From an uncultured Ruminiclostridium sp. (GTDB taxonomy: Bacteria; Bacillota; Clostridia; Oscillospirales; Ruminococcaceae): a stretch of 10,323 nucleotides of DNA. The stretch spans positions 1-10,323 of the forward strand of contig CAKSIR010000086.1 in assembly GCA_934462775.1 (NCBI GenBank), given 5' to 3'. This document shows positions 1-6,844 of this stretch, in pieces. How positions within the stretch are numbered: the first letter of the stretch is position 1; each line of letters starts with the position of its first letter. The notes under the pieces were generated by a model. The model was given only the letters and a program-made list of their open reading frames with translations, was not told the DNA's origin and did no database searches. A program made the position numbers and the translations under genes.

Positions 1-66
1 CGCGGGCTCTCTGTAGGAGCATAATCACCTTTACCTTCGCTTCAACGGTTTAGTCTGTTAAATTTA
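1..66 (-). promoter_or_regulatory. T-box leader (5' part), gene lies beyond the left edge
   Basis: On the minus strand, just after a strong promoter, the RNA would contain GAAGCGAAGGTAAAGG followed about 15 nt later by ACAGAGAGCCCGCG. This matches the order of landmarks at the 5' side of T-box Stem I: the GA-rich kink-turn segment, a GTA that stands for the AGUA S-turn, then the AGAGAG distal bulge with a CC/GC-rich helix. T-box leaders sense uncharged tRNA and control aminoacyl-tRNA synthetase, amino-acid biosynthesis or uptake genes. The specifier codon, antiterminator and controlled gene are off the window, so the amino acid cannot be read. The S-turn is GGTA rather than AGTA, a small deviation. 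Confidence 0.68.
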
Positions 67-71
67 TAAAG

Positions 72-100
72 AATATAGCACTCCTACAGCGGAATGTCAA
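72..100 (-). promoter_or_regulatory. SigA-type promoter of the T-box transcript
   Basis: The minus strand reads TTGACA (positions 100-95), a 17-bp spacer, then TATATT (77-72). This is a perfect -35, ideal spacing and a near-perfect -10. Transcription should start near position 65, directly before the T-box Stem I landmarks, so promoter and leader support each other. The spacer contains CTGTAGGAG, the reverse complement of part of the leader (11-19). Confidence 0.8.
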
Positions 101-144
101 GTGCGGATTTTAATATTTTTATAATAGAAAATTTCAATGAAGTA

Positions 145-936
145 TCAGTACTCTACTCCCCATATCTCATTCCAGACCTTCATCTGCCCGTCTGTCAGCG
201 CATTATAATAATTTTCCATAAATTCATCAAAGGAACTCCATGACATATTGAGCTCATCTTCTGCCGCAAGCTTCGCCCACTCTAACTGCTCCTCAGACAA
301 ATCAAGCGCCTTTTTTCCGCCAAAATACTTTTCCGATATCTTATCCGACAGAATATTGCCATCAGTATCAATAAAATAATTCTGCACCAGACAGCGTATG
401 TTCTTGGCGTTCATATTCTTTACCTTGACCTTCTCTGCCACCTGCTTCGGGTCATTCTCATTAAAGTTAAGCACCTTCATGCCTTCCTGTGTGAGCGTTG
501 TCCCCTGCTGTGCATGCATGTACATTACATTCAGCATGCATCTTGGCCTTGTATCCTGCGCCGATACTGTGGCGAGCACCTCCTCCAACAGCCCCTTGTA
601 TTCATCGAGTATGCTGATGTGATTTTTCTTGTCAAAATATCCGGCATATTCCTTATCCGTGACAACATACTGATATGTCGCATAACCGTCCTTCGTAATT
701 CTGTTCGAGGTATACATATCAGCCACAATCTCAACCTTCTCGCTTATCTTGGGAACCTCGCAGCCGTCTAAATGCTTCCTCACCACGCCATCTTCGTCTG
801 CAGGACATGAACAGCTCTCAAGATATTTGTGGTGCATCTCTGTTGAAATCTCCGCGTTTCCCGTGCTCTTCTTCGCGCAGCCTGAAAGAGCGAGGACTGC
901 CATGCATATGACCGGTAACAATAATCGTTTTCTCAT
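145..936 (-). CDS. Putative secreted lipoprotein, cysteine-containing, unknown function
   Basis: A 263-residue protein with a clear type II signal peptide: basic MRKR, a hydrophobic core, and the lipobox LSGC ending at Cys20. It should be diacylated at Cys20, cleaved by signal peptidase II and anchored on the outer face of the membrane. The mature part has a C-x-C pair at 42/44 with Cys59, then Cys133 and Cys182, which could form disulfides or bind metal. The rest is mixed alpha/beta, ending in an acidic, aromatic helix-rich segment (about 211-263). I do not recognise a family. The start is supported by an AAAGGGGGA ribosome site 8 nt upstream. It follows the ABC operon on the same strand but has its own promoter. 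No clear terminator hairpin follows the stop codon; only AT-rich sequence precedes the T-box promoter. Confidence 0.85.
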   Translation of the reverse strand: MRKRLLLPVICMAVLALSGCAKKSTGNAEISTEMHHKYLESCSCPADEDGVVRKHLDGCEVPKISEKVEIVADMYTSNRITKDGYATYQYVVTDKEYAGYFDKKNHISILDEYKGLLEEVLATVSAQDTRPRCMLNVMYMHAQQGTTLTQEGMKVLNFNENDPKQVAEKVKVKNMNAKNIRCLVQNYFIDTDGNILSDKISEKYFGGKKALDLSEEQLEWAKLAAEDELNMSWSSFDEFMENYYNALTDGQMKVWNEIWGVEY

Positions 937-956
937 TGTAGAGTCCCCCTTTTTGT

Positions 957-1008
957 AAAAAACATGCTATAACCAAACCATTTCATCAACAGTCTGATTA
1001 TAGCATGT
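957..1008 (-). terminator. Terminator-like hairpin after the ABC operon
   Basis: On the minus strand, ACATGCTATAA (1008-998) pairs perfectly with TTATAGCATGT (972-962), 11 bp with a 25-nt loop, and a T run follows down to 957. This fits an intrinsic terminator for the permease gene that stops at 1084, although the loop is long and the stem AT-rich. The 5' arm also contains the -10 box of the lipoprotein promoter, so it may instead be an operator. Confidence 0.5.
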
Positions 1009-1025
1009 ATACTGCTCATTTACAA
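997..1025 (-). promoter_or_regulatory. Promoter of the lipoprotein gene
   Basis: The minus strand reads TTGTAA (1025-1020), 17 bp, then TATAAT (1002-997). The bases before the -10 are TGC, giving an extended -10. The predicted start is near 990, leaving about 54 nt of leader before the ATG at 936. The -10 lies in the 5' arm of the inverted repeat at 962-1008. Confidence 0.7.
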
Positions 1026-1083
1026 GCATTTCAACTATTTTATTCCATGAATATTGTGATTCCGTCCACAGCCTGTTTTCACA

Positions 1084-3561
1084 CTATTCCACTCCCTTGA
1101 GCGTCTCCACAAGGTCAAGCTTCTTAATTCTTCCGGAGAACATGAAGCTTACAAGCATCGATACAATAAGCACAAGAATGGCTGATATTATATAATCAAT
1201 CACAGGCACGGACAGACTATAATCGAAGTTCTCGCCGTTGCTGTTCATCATCGCATTGAGCGATATGTTGCCAAGCGGTGTTCCGATGATTATTCCGATG
1301 ACTGACAGCCAGATATTCTGGACAGTCAAAAGATGTCTTATCTGTGTCGACTGTAAGCCCATGACCTTCAGTGTTGCAAGCTCCTTAATACGTTCGTTGA
1401 AGGATAGCGAACCTGAATTGTAGAGTACAACAACTATCATAATCGTGGAGAATATCACCATCACGAATACGAGGATATTGACAACCTCCATACTCTTTTC
1501 ATAAGCTGCAATCATATCCTCCCTGCTATTGACACCTGTCACATATTTTAATGAGGCTGCAGCCTGTGCTTTGGAAGCATTGGTCATAAGCAGCATAGGT
1601 GTATACTCCGCTCCTGTCTTTTCATAATCCTCGCGAAGATAGGCTATTCCCTGAGTCTCACAGCTTCGGTATATGCTTCCGACAACTGCCTCATGCCACT
1701 CATTTTTGCTGTAGATATGCCAGTATATCGTATCGCCAACCTTTATGCCCATATCGGCAGCCAGCTTACGGCTTATCCCCACCGTCCCCGGAACAAGCTG
1801 TGTTATCTCGTTGTTGACATCTATCAGATTGTAGAGCTGCTTTCCCTCTATTACAGTTAATGTCTCCTTCTTCTTTTCCGCAGATGAGGCATTCTTTACC
1901 TTGGATATCTCGACCGCATCCGTCATCACAAGCTCACCGGAAAGTTCATCAGCAAGGTTGTCTGCATCCACAAGCTGGGTATCCGCCGACAGCTTCACCT
2001 GATACCGGGTTGTATATATTTTGTTAAAGCTTATATCCGTCATGATATCAACAAGCTGATTGCAGCCGACACCATAGAGCATTAGAAGCATTCCGACCGC
2101 CGTTCCCACTATACCCATGAATGTACGCAGCTTCGCGCGCGATATGTCTCTCAGATTATACTGTGTATTAAACGATAATTTATCCCAGAACGGAAGCCGC
2201 TCAAATATACACTTTTTGCCCTGTTTAGGTGCGGCAGGGCGAAGCGCCTCGGCAGGCTTAATCTTAAGCACCTTACGGCAGCTTAGGAAGCATGAAAAGC
2301 TGCACACTGCCACTATTACCACAGCTATGAGTATATACATTGGGTGAAATGCTGAATGTAAGCCCGGCACTATGTAATACTGTTCAAACATGCCAATCAT
2401 CGCAGGTGCGCCGGCACCAACGCCTGCTGCCAGCCCCACGATTACACCTAGCACCGAAACTATCAGGCTGTAGCTTATATAGTGAAGTATGACCTTCCAT
2501 CTCTTCATTCCCAGTGCATTCATCGTACCTATCTGCGTGCGCTGCTTCTCGACAATTCTGCCCATCGAGGTTGCGATAACCAGTACAGCGATTCCCACAA
2601 AAATAACCACGAACACATAGGCAAATGCCTGATGCTGATCCAGCTCACTGTCAAGCCTTGCAAGTCCCTGAACGGATTTGCGGTCTATAATCGCGGAATA
2701 ATCATAATCCAGCGTCTCCGCTATCTCATCCTCATGTGAGAGCGCTCCGCCGTCCTTGGTTCTCACAATCATCTGCGTGTACGGCATAAGCTTTGCAAGC
2801 TTCTCATCGCTCATATTGTCGGCAATCTGTAGAAGCATATCCTGCGTGATGTCATCCACGGTCATTCCGGCAGCCTTTAGCTGTTCAAGCTTCTCATCAA
2901 GAAGCTTTGTGTTCTCTGTCACTTTTTTTGCCGTAATCTTTCCGCTCTCAATAAGGTGCGTCACATAATCCCTTATAGGGAAAGCGTCATAGGACATGAA
3001 CACGATTGCTATATTCTCAAGGTACATATCCGCATCGCCGTCCGCCTGCCTATACTCGTACTCAGGCGTCTCCACAAGTCCCTTAATTTCCTTAGTAAAT
3101 GTAACGCCATTGTATTCGATGGTAAAATCATCACCTACATCAAGTCCTCTTCTCACGGCAAAGGCATTGGCAAGCCACACACCATCAGTGTCTGATGGGT
3201 CAAATTCCGAACCCTTCACAAGGTACGGCGTGTTTACGACATTCTCCCTCTCGAGGAATACATCGACCTGAACTCCGGTAAAATCCGGCGTACTTCCCGT
3301 CACCGACATACGAAGCTGCGCCGCCTCCACAAAATCAAGTCCTCTTATGGTATCAAGCTGCTCCTGTGAGAAGCCCTCTCCGTACATCCAGAGGTCTGAC
3401 AGCTTACACTCATCATGGTACTGCGCCCTTGCTATATTCTGTGAAAGCACATGTCCCTCCATCGTACAGAACATCGCTATTGCAAGTCCCGACAACAGAA
3501 AGATTGAAAAAAACAGTCCGAAATTGGTCTTAAATTCTCTGAGCATTTTGCGAAAAAGCAT
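1084..3561 (-). CDS. FtsX/MacB-type ABC transporter permease
   Basis: An 825-residue membrane protein with two FtsX-like halves, the layout of large permeases of the MacB/LolC superfamily (COG0577 type). Segments visible: TM1 about 14-34; a large outside domain about 35-310; a TM bundle about 313-333, 362-385 and 407-427; a cytoplasmic linker with KIKPAEALRP at 433-442, which is typical after the first FtsX domain. The second half has TM about 480-500, a second outside domain about 503-688, then TM about 692-714, 745-768 and 788-809, ending in KLDLVETLKG, which echoes the linker. Family members move lipids, lipoproteins or peptides, or transmit mechanical force; the substrate here is unknown. 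The ATG overlaps the stop of the ATPase gene (TAATG), and AAAGGAGG lies 10 nt upstream inside that gene, so the two are translationally coupled. It is intact, with no frameshift seen. Confidence 0.93.
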   Translation of the reverse strand: MLFRKMLREFKTNFGLFFSIFLLSGLAIAMFCTMEGHVLSQNIARAQYHDECKLSDLWMYGEGFSQEQLDTIRGLDFVEAAQLRMSVTGSTPDFTGVQVDVFLERENVVNTPYLVKGSEFDPSDTDGVWLANAFAVRRGLDVGDDFTIEYNGVTFTKEIKGLVETPEYEYRQADGDADMYLENIAIVFMSYDAFPIRDYVTHLIESGKITAKKVTENTKLLDEKLEQLKAAGMTVDDITQDMLLQIADNMSDEKLAKLMPYTQMIVRTKDGGALSHEDEIAETLDYDYSAIIDRKSVQGLARLDSELDQHQAFAYVFVVIFVGIAVLVIATSMGRIVEKQRTQIGTMNALGMKRWKVILHYISYSLIVSVLGVIVGLAAGVGAGAPAMIGMFEQYYIVPGLHSAFHPMYILIAVVIVAVCSFSCFLSCRKVLKIKPAEALRPAAPKQGKKCIFERLPFWDKLSFNTQYNLRDISRAKLRTFMGIVGTAVGMLLMLYGVGCNQLVDIMTDISFNKIYTTRYQVKLSADTQLVDADNLADELSGELVMTDAVEISKVKNASSAEKKKETLTVIEGKQLYNLIDVNNEITQLVPGTVGISRKLAADMGIKVGDTIYWHIYSKNEWHEAVVGSIYRSCETQGIAYLREDYEKTGAEYTPMLLMTNASKAQAAASLKYVTGVNSREDMIAAYEKSMEVVNILVFVMVIFSTIMIVVVLYNSGSLSFNERIKELATLKVMGLQSTQIRHLLTVQNIWLSVIGIIIGTPLGNISLNAMMNSNGENFDYSLSVPVIDYIISAILVLIVSMLVSFMFSGRIKKLDLVETLKGVE

Positions 3562-4259
3562 TACCAGTCAACCTCCTTTACATCAAGAGGATTTTCATTT
3601 ATCGTTATCGCCTTCACCTTCCCGTTCTTCATTCTTATGACCTTGTCGGCGCACTTGGCAATGTCTGAGTTATGTGTCACTATAATAACAGTCTTTTTCT
3701 CCTCCCTGCACAATCTCTGCAACAGCTCAAGTACAATGATTCCTGTCTCCGAATCGAGCGCTCCTGTCGGCTCATCACCTAGAAGTATCTTAGGATTTTT
3801 CGCAAGTGCTCTGGCTATCGACACTCTCTGCTGTTCTCCTCCTGACATCTGTGCCGGAAACTTATTTCTGCACTTGGAGAGTCCTACCATATCAAGAAGC
3901 TTATCTGCGTCCGCTGCATTTTTCACAATGCTCTTTGTAAGCGAAATATTCTCGTATGCTGTAAGGCTTGGGAGCAGATTGTAAAACTGGAATATAAAAC
4001 CTATCACCTCCGCCCTATAGGTTCCAAGCTGCCTGTCATTCATCCCGGAAATCTCTCTCCCGGCAACAGTCACCATGCCCTGTGTCGGCGTGTCCATGCC
4101 GCCGAGCATATTCAGAATGGTCGACTTTCCCGCTCCCGACTGACCGAGTATGACCACGAACTCTCCCTCATCTATTGAGAAGCTAACATGATCCACCGCT
4201 ATCTGCTTTCCTTCTCCCTCACCATAGGTCTTTACCACATCCTTAAATTCTACAAGCAT
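3561..4259 (-). CDS. ABC transporter ATP-binding protein (MacB/LolD type)
   Basis: A 232-residue nucleotide-binding subunit that should dimerise under the FtsX-like permease encoded next. All motifs are present: Walker A GQSGAGKST (39-47), Q-loop Gln91 in FIFQFYNLLPSLTAYEN, signature MSGGEQQR (138-145), Walker B ILLGDE (158-163) with catalytic Glu163, D-loop GALDS, and switch His196 in VTHN. The Q-loop region and GDEPTGALDS segment are characteristic of the LolD/MacB/FtsE branch, distinct from importer ATPases. Length is typical for that branch. The start is supported by GGGAGG about 7 nt upstream. The gene is first in a two-gene operon with its own promoter about 160 nt upstream and a roughly 150-nt leader. 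Substrate cannot be told from the ATPase. Confidence 0.95.
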   Translation of the reverse strand: MLVEFKDVVKTYGEGEGKQIAVDHVSFSIDEGEFVVILGQSGAGKSTILNMLGGMDTPTQGMVTVAGREISGMNDRQLGTYRAEVIGFIFQFYNLLPSLTAYENISLTKSIVKNAADADKLLDMVGLSKCRNKFPAQMSGGEQQRVSIARALAKNPKILLGDEPTGALDSETGIIVLELLQRLCREEKKTVIIVTHNSDIAKCADKVIRMKNGKVKAITINENPLDVKEVDW

Positions 4260-4370
4260 CTTTCATCCTCCCATTCCCATATTCCACATAACTATAGCAA
4301 CCGGCAGATAGCATTTTATATCTGTTACCTCCGCAGCTAAAAACCAGATTAAATATTTCCAACCGCCATT

Positions 4371-4406
4371 GTTAGTTATGTTGTATTTATGTTAGTTTTT
4401 CCTAAC
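4371..4406. promoter_or_regulatory. Operator-like repeats in the ABC operon leader
   Basis: GTTAG (4391-4395) and CTAAC (4402-4406) form an inverted repeat with a 6-bp gap. A further copy, GTTAGTT at 4371-4377, is repeated at 4391-4397, exactly 20 bp (about two helical turns) away. With the ABC promoter start predicted near 4411, the inverted repeat covers roughly +5 to +20, a classical repressor position. No regulator gene is next to it, so the binding protein is unknown. Confidence 0.45.
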
Positions 4407-4417
4407 TTGCTGGCAAA

Positions 4418-4446
4418 ATTATACTGCCATACCAATAAAAATTCAA
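4418..4446 (-). promoter_or_regulatory. Promoter of the ABC transporter operon
   Basis: The minus strand reads TTGAAT (4446-4441), 17 bp, then TATAAT (4423-4418). The start is predicted near 4411, about 150 nt before the ATPase ATG. The -35 lies in the loop and the -10 in the 3' arm of a 14-bp inverted repeat. Confidence 0.72.
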
Positions 4447-4471
4447 CATTTTTTTGATATGGCAGTGTAAT
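4418..4471 (-). terminator. Long hairpin after the chemoreceptor gene, possible terminator
   Basis: ATTATACTGCCATA (4418-4431) and TATGGCAGTGTAAT (4458-4471) pair over 14 positions with one G-U, around a 26-nt loop. It lies 36 nt after the chemoreceptor stop codon. On the minus strand the stem runs into only TTT then GCC, so it is a weak terminator by T-run. It overlaps the next promoter and may act as an operator instead. Confidence 0.4.
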
Positions 4472-4506
4472 CATTTTATATAATCAAATTATAAAGAATT
4501 TTTCTC

Positions 4507-5949
4507 CTACGCTTCCACGAAATGTCCTCTAAGTTTTTCCGAAAGCTCTGAAATATTGACTATCTCGCCCTTCATGCTGTCAACCGAATCATTCTGTCTT
4601 GCGATGCTCTCAACAATATTGCTTATCATAGCCGAATTCTCTTCGGTGGTTGCCATAAGTGTCTCTATCTCGGAATGTATATTGTCAAATCCTGTCTTTA
4701 CAGACTCTATGACATCGTATTCCTCCTCCACAACTGTCGAAGCATTCTCCGCAGCGGCTCTGATATTTTCAAACACCTTTAACATGTCATCCATTTTGGT
4801 TACACCATCTAGGGCTGCACCTGCTCCATCATTAACCTTATCCGACACCATATCGGTAGTTGCTGCAAGTCCCTGAAGAATGTCCCTGATATTGTTCGCT
4901 GCTGCTGAACTCTGCTCGGAAAGGCTTCTTATCTCATCCGCAACAACGGCAAAGCCTCTTCCGTGTTCTCCAGCTCTTGCAGCCTCGATTGAGGCATTGA
5001 GTGAGAGCAGATTGGTCTGCGAAGCAATCGAGTTAATTTCCTCCAATATACCTGTAATGGTACCCATTTCCTTGTTCAATGTCTCTGTAGCCGCCTTTGC
5101 CGAACCGACTGTATCAGATATGTCCATAAGGCTCTTTTTCACCTTAAGTGCCTCATCATGACCTGATGCCACAGCCTTGTCAACCTCAGAAAAACTCTCC
5201 TCAAGCTGTCCTGCAAGTTCATGGTTGTGTTCAATCTTATCTGTGGCATTCTTAACCTGCTCTGTAACGGCTATGGTTGCATTAGCCGTACTCTCTATAA
5301 CCGTATTCATCTGCTCAGCCGCACTGTTGACGGTTCCTGCCTGAGCTGCAAGCTCCTCCACACTGCCTCTGCACTGTGATATGGCAACATTCAGATCTCC
5401 TGCTATATCCATCGCTACAGCACTGTTGTCCTTCACCTCAGCGAGCGTCTCCTCCGTCTTTTCAAGAAAAGCCCTTCCTCTCTTTGTAGCATTAAAAAGT
5501 ACCACTGCCACAAAAATAAAAAATACTACCTTTGTCATGGCTCCGGCAAACGAACAGTTTTTTCCATCTATTATCTCAGGCATAAATATTGCGCAGATAA
5601 CCGCAATGCTTCCCATCGGTATTATGTAATACAATGTATATTTTTTATCAAAATATACCATAGTCATCGCAAGAAAAACATAATTTGCCAGAAATGCTAC
5701 CGAATTACCACCACACATGGCTGCATAGACTATTGTGGCAACAGATGGAATAAGCGTTATGCACAGTGCCTTTGCAAGGTCATTTTTTACAAATCTCCAG
5801 CACAATATGACTGCTGTTCCCGCTGTCAAAAGCACCGCCGCGTTTTTAATCGCAAGCGGACTCAGACCATAAGCAACCACCGTCAAAAGAGATAACATAA
5901 CTATTCCTGCAAGAATTATAATTAAATTCTGTCTATGCAATTTTTCCAT
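4507..5949 (-). CDS. Methyl-accepting chemotaxis protein without a ligand-binding domain
   Basis: A 480-residue receptor. Residues 1-155 hold about six hydrophobic segments (about 9-28, 33-50, 61-78, 84-99, 104-122, 139-155) joined by short loops, and there is no sizeable outside sensor domain or evident HAMP. Residues 156-480 are the long cytoplasmic coiled-coil hairpin. Its conserved tip, about 303-352, includes [20 protein letters not shown] and [19 protein letters not shown], which binds CheW and CheA. About 150 residues flank the tip on each side, near the length of the 44-heptad class. TTEENSA (434-440) and AAEQM (210-214) look like methylation regions. No C-terminal CheR-tethering pentapeptide is present. 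Signals probably enter through the membrane part (proton motive force, lipid state or a partner). GGAGGAGG lies about 8 nt upstream of the ATG. It implies a chemotaxis-competent cell. Confidence 0.93.
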   Translation of the reverse strand: MEKLHRQNLIIILAGIVMLSLLTVVAYGLSPLAIKNAAVLLTAGTAVILCWRFVKNDLAKALCITLIPSVATIVYAAMCGGNSVAFLANYVFLAMTMVYFDKKYTLYYIIPMGSIAVICAIFMPEIIDGKNCSFAGAMTKVVFFIFVAVVLFNATKRGRAFLEKTEETLAEVKDNSAVAMDIAGDLNVAISQCRGSVEELAAQAGTVNSAAEQMNTVIESTANATIAVTEQVKNATDKIEHNHELAGQLEESFSEVDKAVASGHDEALKVKKSLMDISDTVGSAKAATETLNKEMGTITGILEEINSIASQTNLLSLNASIEAARAGEHGRGFAVVADEIRSLSEQSSAAANNIRDILQGLAATTDMVSDKVNDGAGAALDGVTKMDDMLKVFENIRAAAENASTVVEEEYDVIESVKTGFDNIHSEIETLMATTEENSAMISNIVESIARQNDSVDSMKGEIVNISELSEKLRGHFVEA

Positions 5950-5973
5950 TAAAATTCCTCCTCCATACTTTTA

Positions 5974-5988
5974 TTGCAAAACTTGCAA
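5974..5988. promoter_or_regulatory. Palindrome at the chemoreceptor transcription start
   Basis: TTGCAA-AAC-TTGCAA is a perfect 15-bp palindrome around a 3-bp centre. The predicted start (about 5982) lies inside it, so a bound protein would block initiation. Its halves are themselves palindromic, so it can also be read as a direct repeat. The regulator is unknown. Confidence 0.35.
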
Positions 5989-6017
5989 AGTATATCATAT
6001 AAACACGCTAAATTCAA
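5989..6017 (-). promoter_or_regulatory. Promoter of the chemoreceptor gene
   Basis: The minus strand reads TTGAAT (6017-6012), 17 bp, then TATACT (5994-5989), with TGA just before the -10 (extended -10). This is a housekeeping-type promoter; no sigma-28 CCGATAT box was found in this gap. An imperfect inverted repeat, GCTAAA (6007-6012) with TTTAGC (6031-6036), overlaps the -35. Confidence 0.68.
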
Positions 6018-6079
6018 GCATTTTAAGCTGTTTAGCCATATAAAAAATTAAGCAATAAATACATCTATTTTTATCAACA

Positions 6080-6721
6080 TCATACAATTACATCCATACT
6101 CTGTCCCTGCACACTGCTCTGAGCTATCGCAGTCTGTGCAATCTCTAAATTTCTCATCTGCCCTGACACAGAACTCAGTTCAAGTGATGCGGCAGCTGAC
6201 GAAATCGCAGAAGCTGCTGCTCCCACAATACCGTTCCCCTCCCGTTGGTAATACTTCGTATCCGCATCTAACAATGCTTTATTTTCATCCTGCCTGTGTG
6301 TCCGTTTCTTGAGATTTTCAAGTCGCCCGGCATTTCTTAGCTTCTCCACCTTCAGTTCTTCCTTGTCCTCCGCCCTCCTCCTAAGCCTGTCCTCCTCACG
6401 CAGATTATTCACCTTCATATCTGCACATTCAACCATTCTCTTCGCATGTGCAATCGCATTTTCAAGCTCCGCGCTGTCATACTCTCCTGTAGCCTGCGCT
6501 TTCTTTAACATTGCCAGCTTTGTCCTTGCACGGCTAAGCACCCGTGCTGCCCCCACAGTCTTTTTCGCACGCAGTATCTGCGATGAAATCTCCTTTGGAT
6601 TGTAGGACAATGATTTCTTTCCGTTTTTTGATTTGGAATACAATGAGCTTCGCATACATGTGACATTCATCCCCGAAGCTGCAAGTCCCGACATACCTGC
6701 CTGTAAATTATTAACATCCAT
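6080..6721 (-). CDS. Uncharacterised basic helical protein, possibly in the motility regulon
   Basis: A 213-residue protein starting MDVNNLQAGM; I do not recognise a named family. Residues 1-30 are small and polar. Residues 38-160 are strongly helical and charged: NPKEISSQILRAKKT (41-55), a basic stretch (AAR to LKK, 58-74), GEYDSAELENAIAHAKRM (79-96), then an E/K/R-rich probable coiled coil (about 104-150). Residues 164-180 are Ala/Ser/Gly-rich (VGAAASAISSAAASLEL). There is no signal peptide and no clear membrane span, so it is probably cytosolic. The ATG at 6721 is chosen because AAGGTGG lies about 6 nt upstream; an in-frame ATG at 6763 (227 residues, GGAG 10 nt upstream) is a weaker alternative. 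A sigma-28-like promoter lies upstream and a chemoreceptor gene 130 nt downstream, hinting at a motility link. The reading frame clearly outranks overlapping frames. Confidence 0.75.
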   Translation of the reverse strand: MDVNNLQAGMSGLAASGMNVTCMRSSLYSKSKNGKKSLSYNPKEISSQILRAKKTVGAARVLSRARTKLAMLKKAQATGEYDSAELENAIAHAKRMVECADMKVNNLREEDRLRRRAEDKEELKVEKLRNAGRLENLKKRTHRQDENKALLDADTKYYQREGNGIVGAAASAISSAAASLELSSVSGQMRNLEIAQTAIAQSSVQGQSMDVIV

Positions 6722-6813
6722 GTTTCCCACCTTTTCTGTGCATCTGCTGCCCGATGCACCCATAATATGTGACTCCGTTCACAAATACTTCATTTACATA
6801 TCTATATATTCTT

Positions 6814-6841
6814 ATATCGGAAGCTTATTCTCTTTTATTTA
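6814..6841 (-). promoter_or_regulatory. Candidate SigD (sigma-28) promoter
   Basis: The minus strand has TAAA (6841-6838), 16 bp, then TCCGATAT (6821-6814). The Bacillus SigD consensus is TAAA-N15-GCCGATAT, so seven of eight -10 bases and all -35 bases match with a spacer one base longer. The start would be near 6806, about 85 nt before the ATG at 6721. No competing SigA promoter stands out here. Confidence 0.55.
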
Positions 6842-6844
6842 CAG

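Noticed and set aside
1055..1083. TGTGA/TCACA inverted repeat right after the permease stop
   Set aside because: Only five pairs, no consistent inner stem and no T-run, so it does not qualify as a terminator.
3637..3984. Plus-strand open frame of 115 codons opposite the ABC ATPase gene
   Set aside because: It lies wholly inside a gene with intact catalytic motifs, has Ser/Leu-rich composition typical of an antisense shadow, and no convincing ribosome site was noticed.
6722..6763. Earlier ATG at 6763 for the unknown basic protein
   Set aside because: Possible, but its GGAG is 10 nt away and the added 14 residues look less protein-like than the start at 6721. It is kept only as an alternative.
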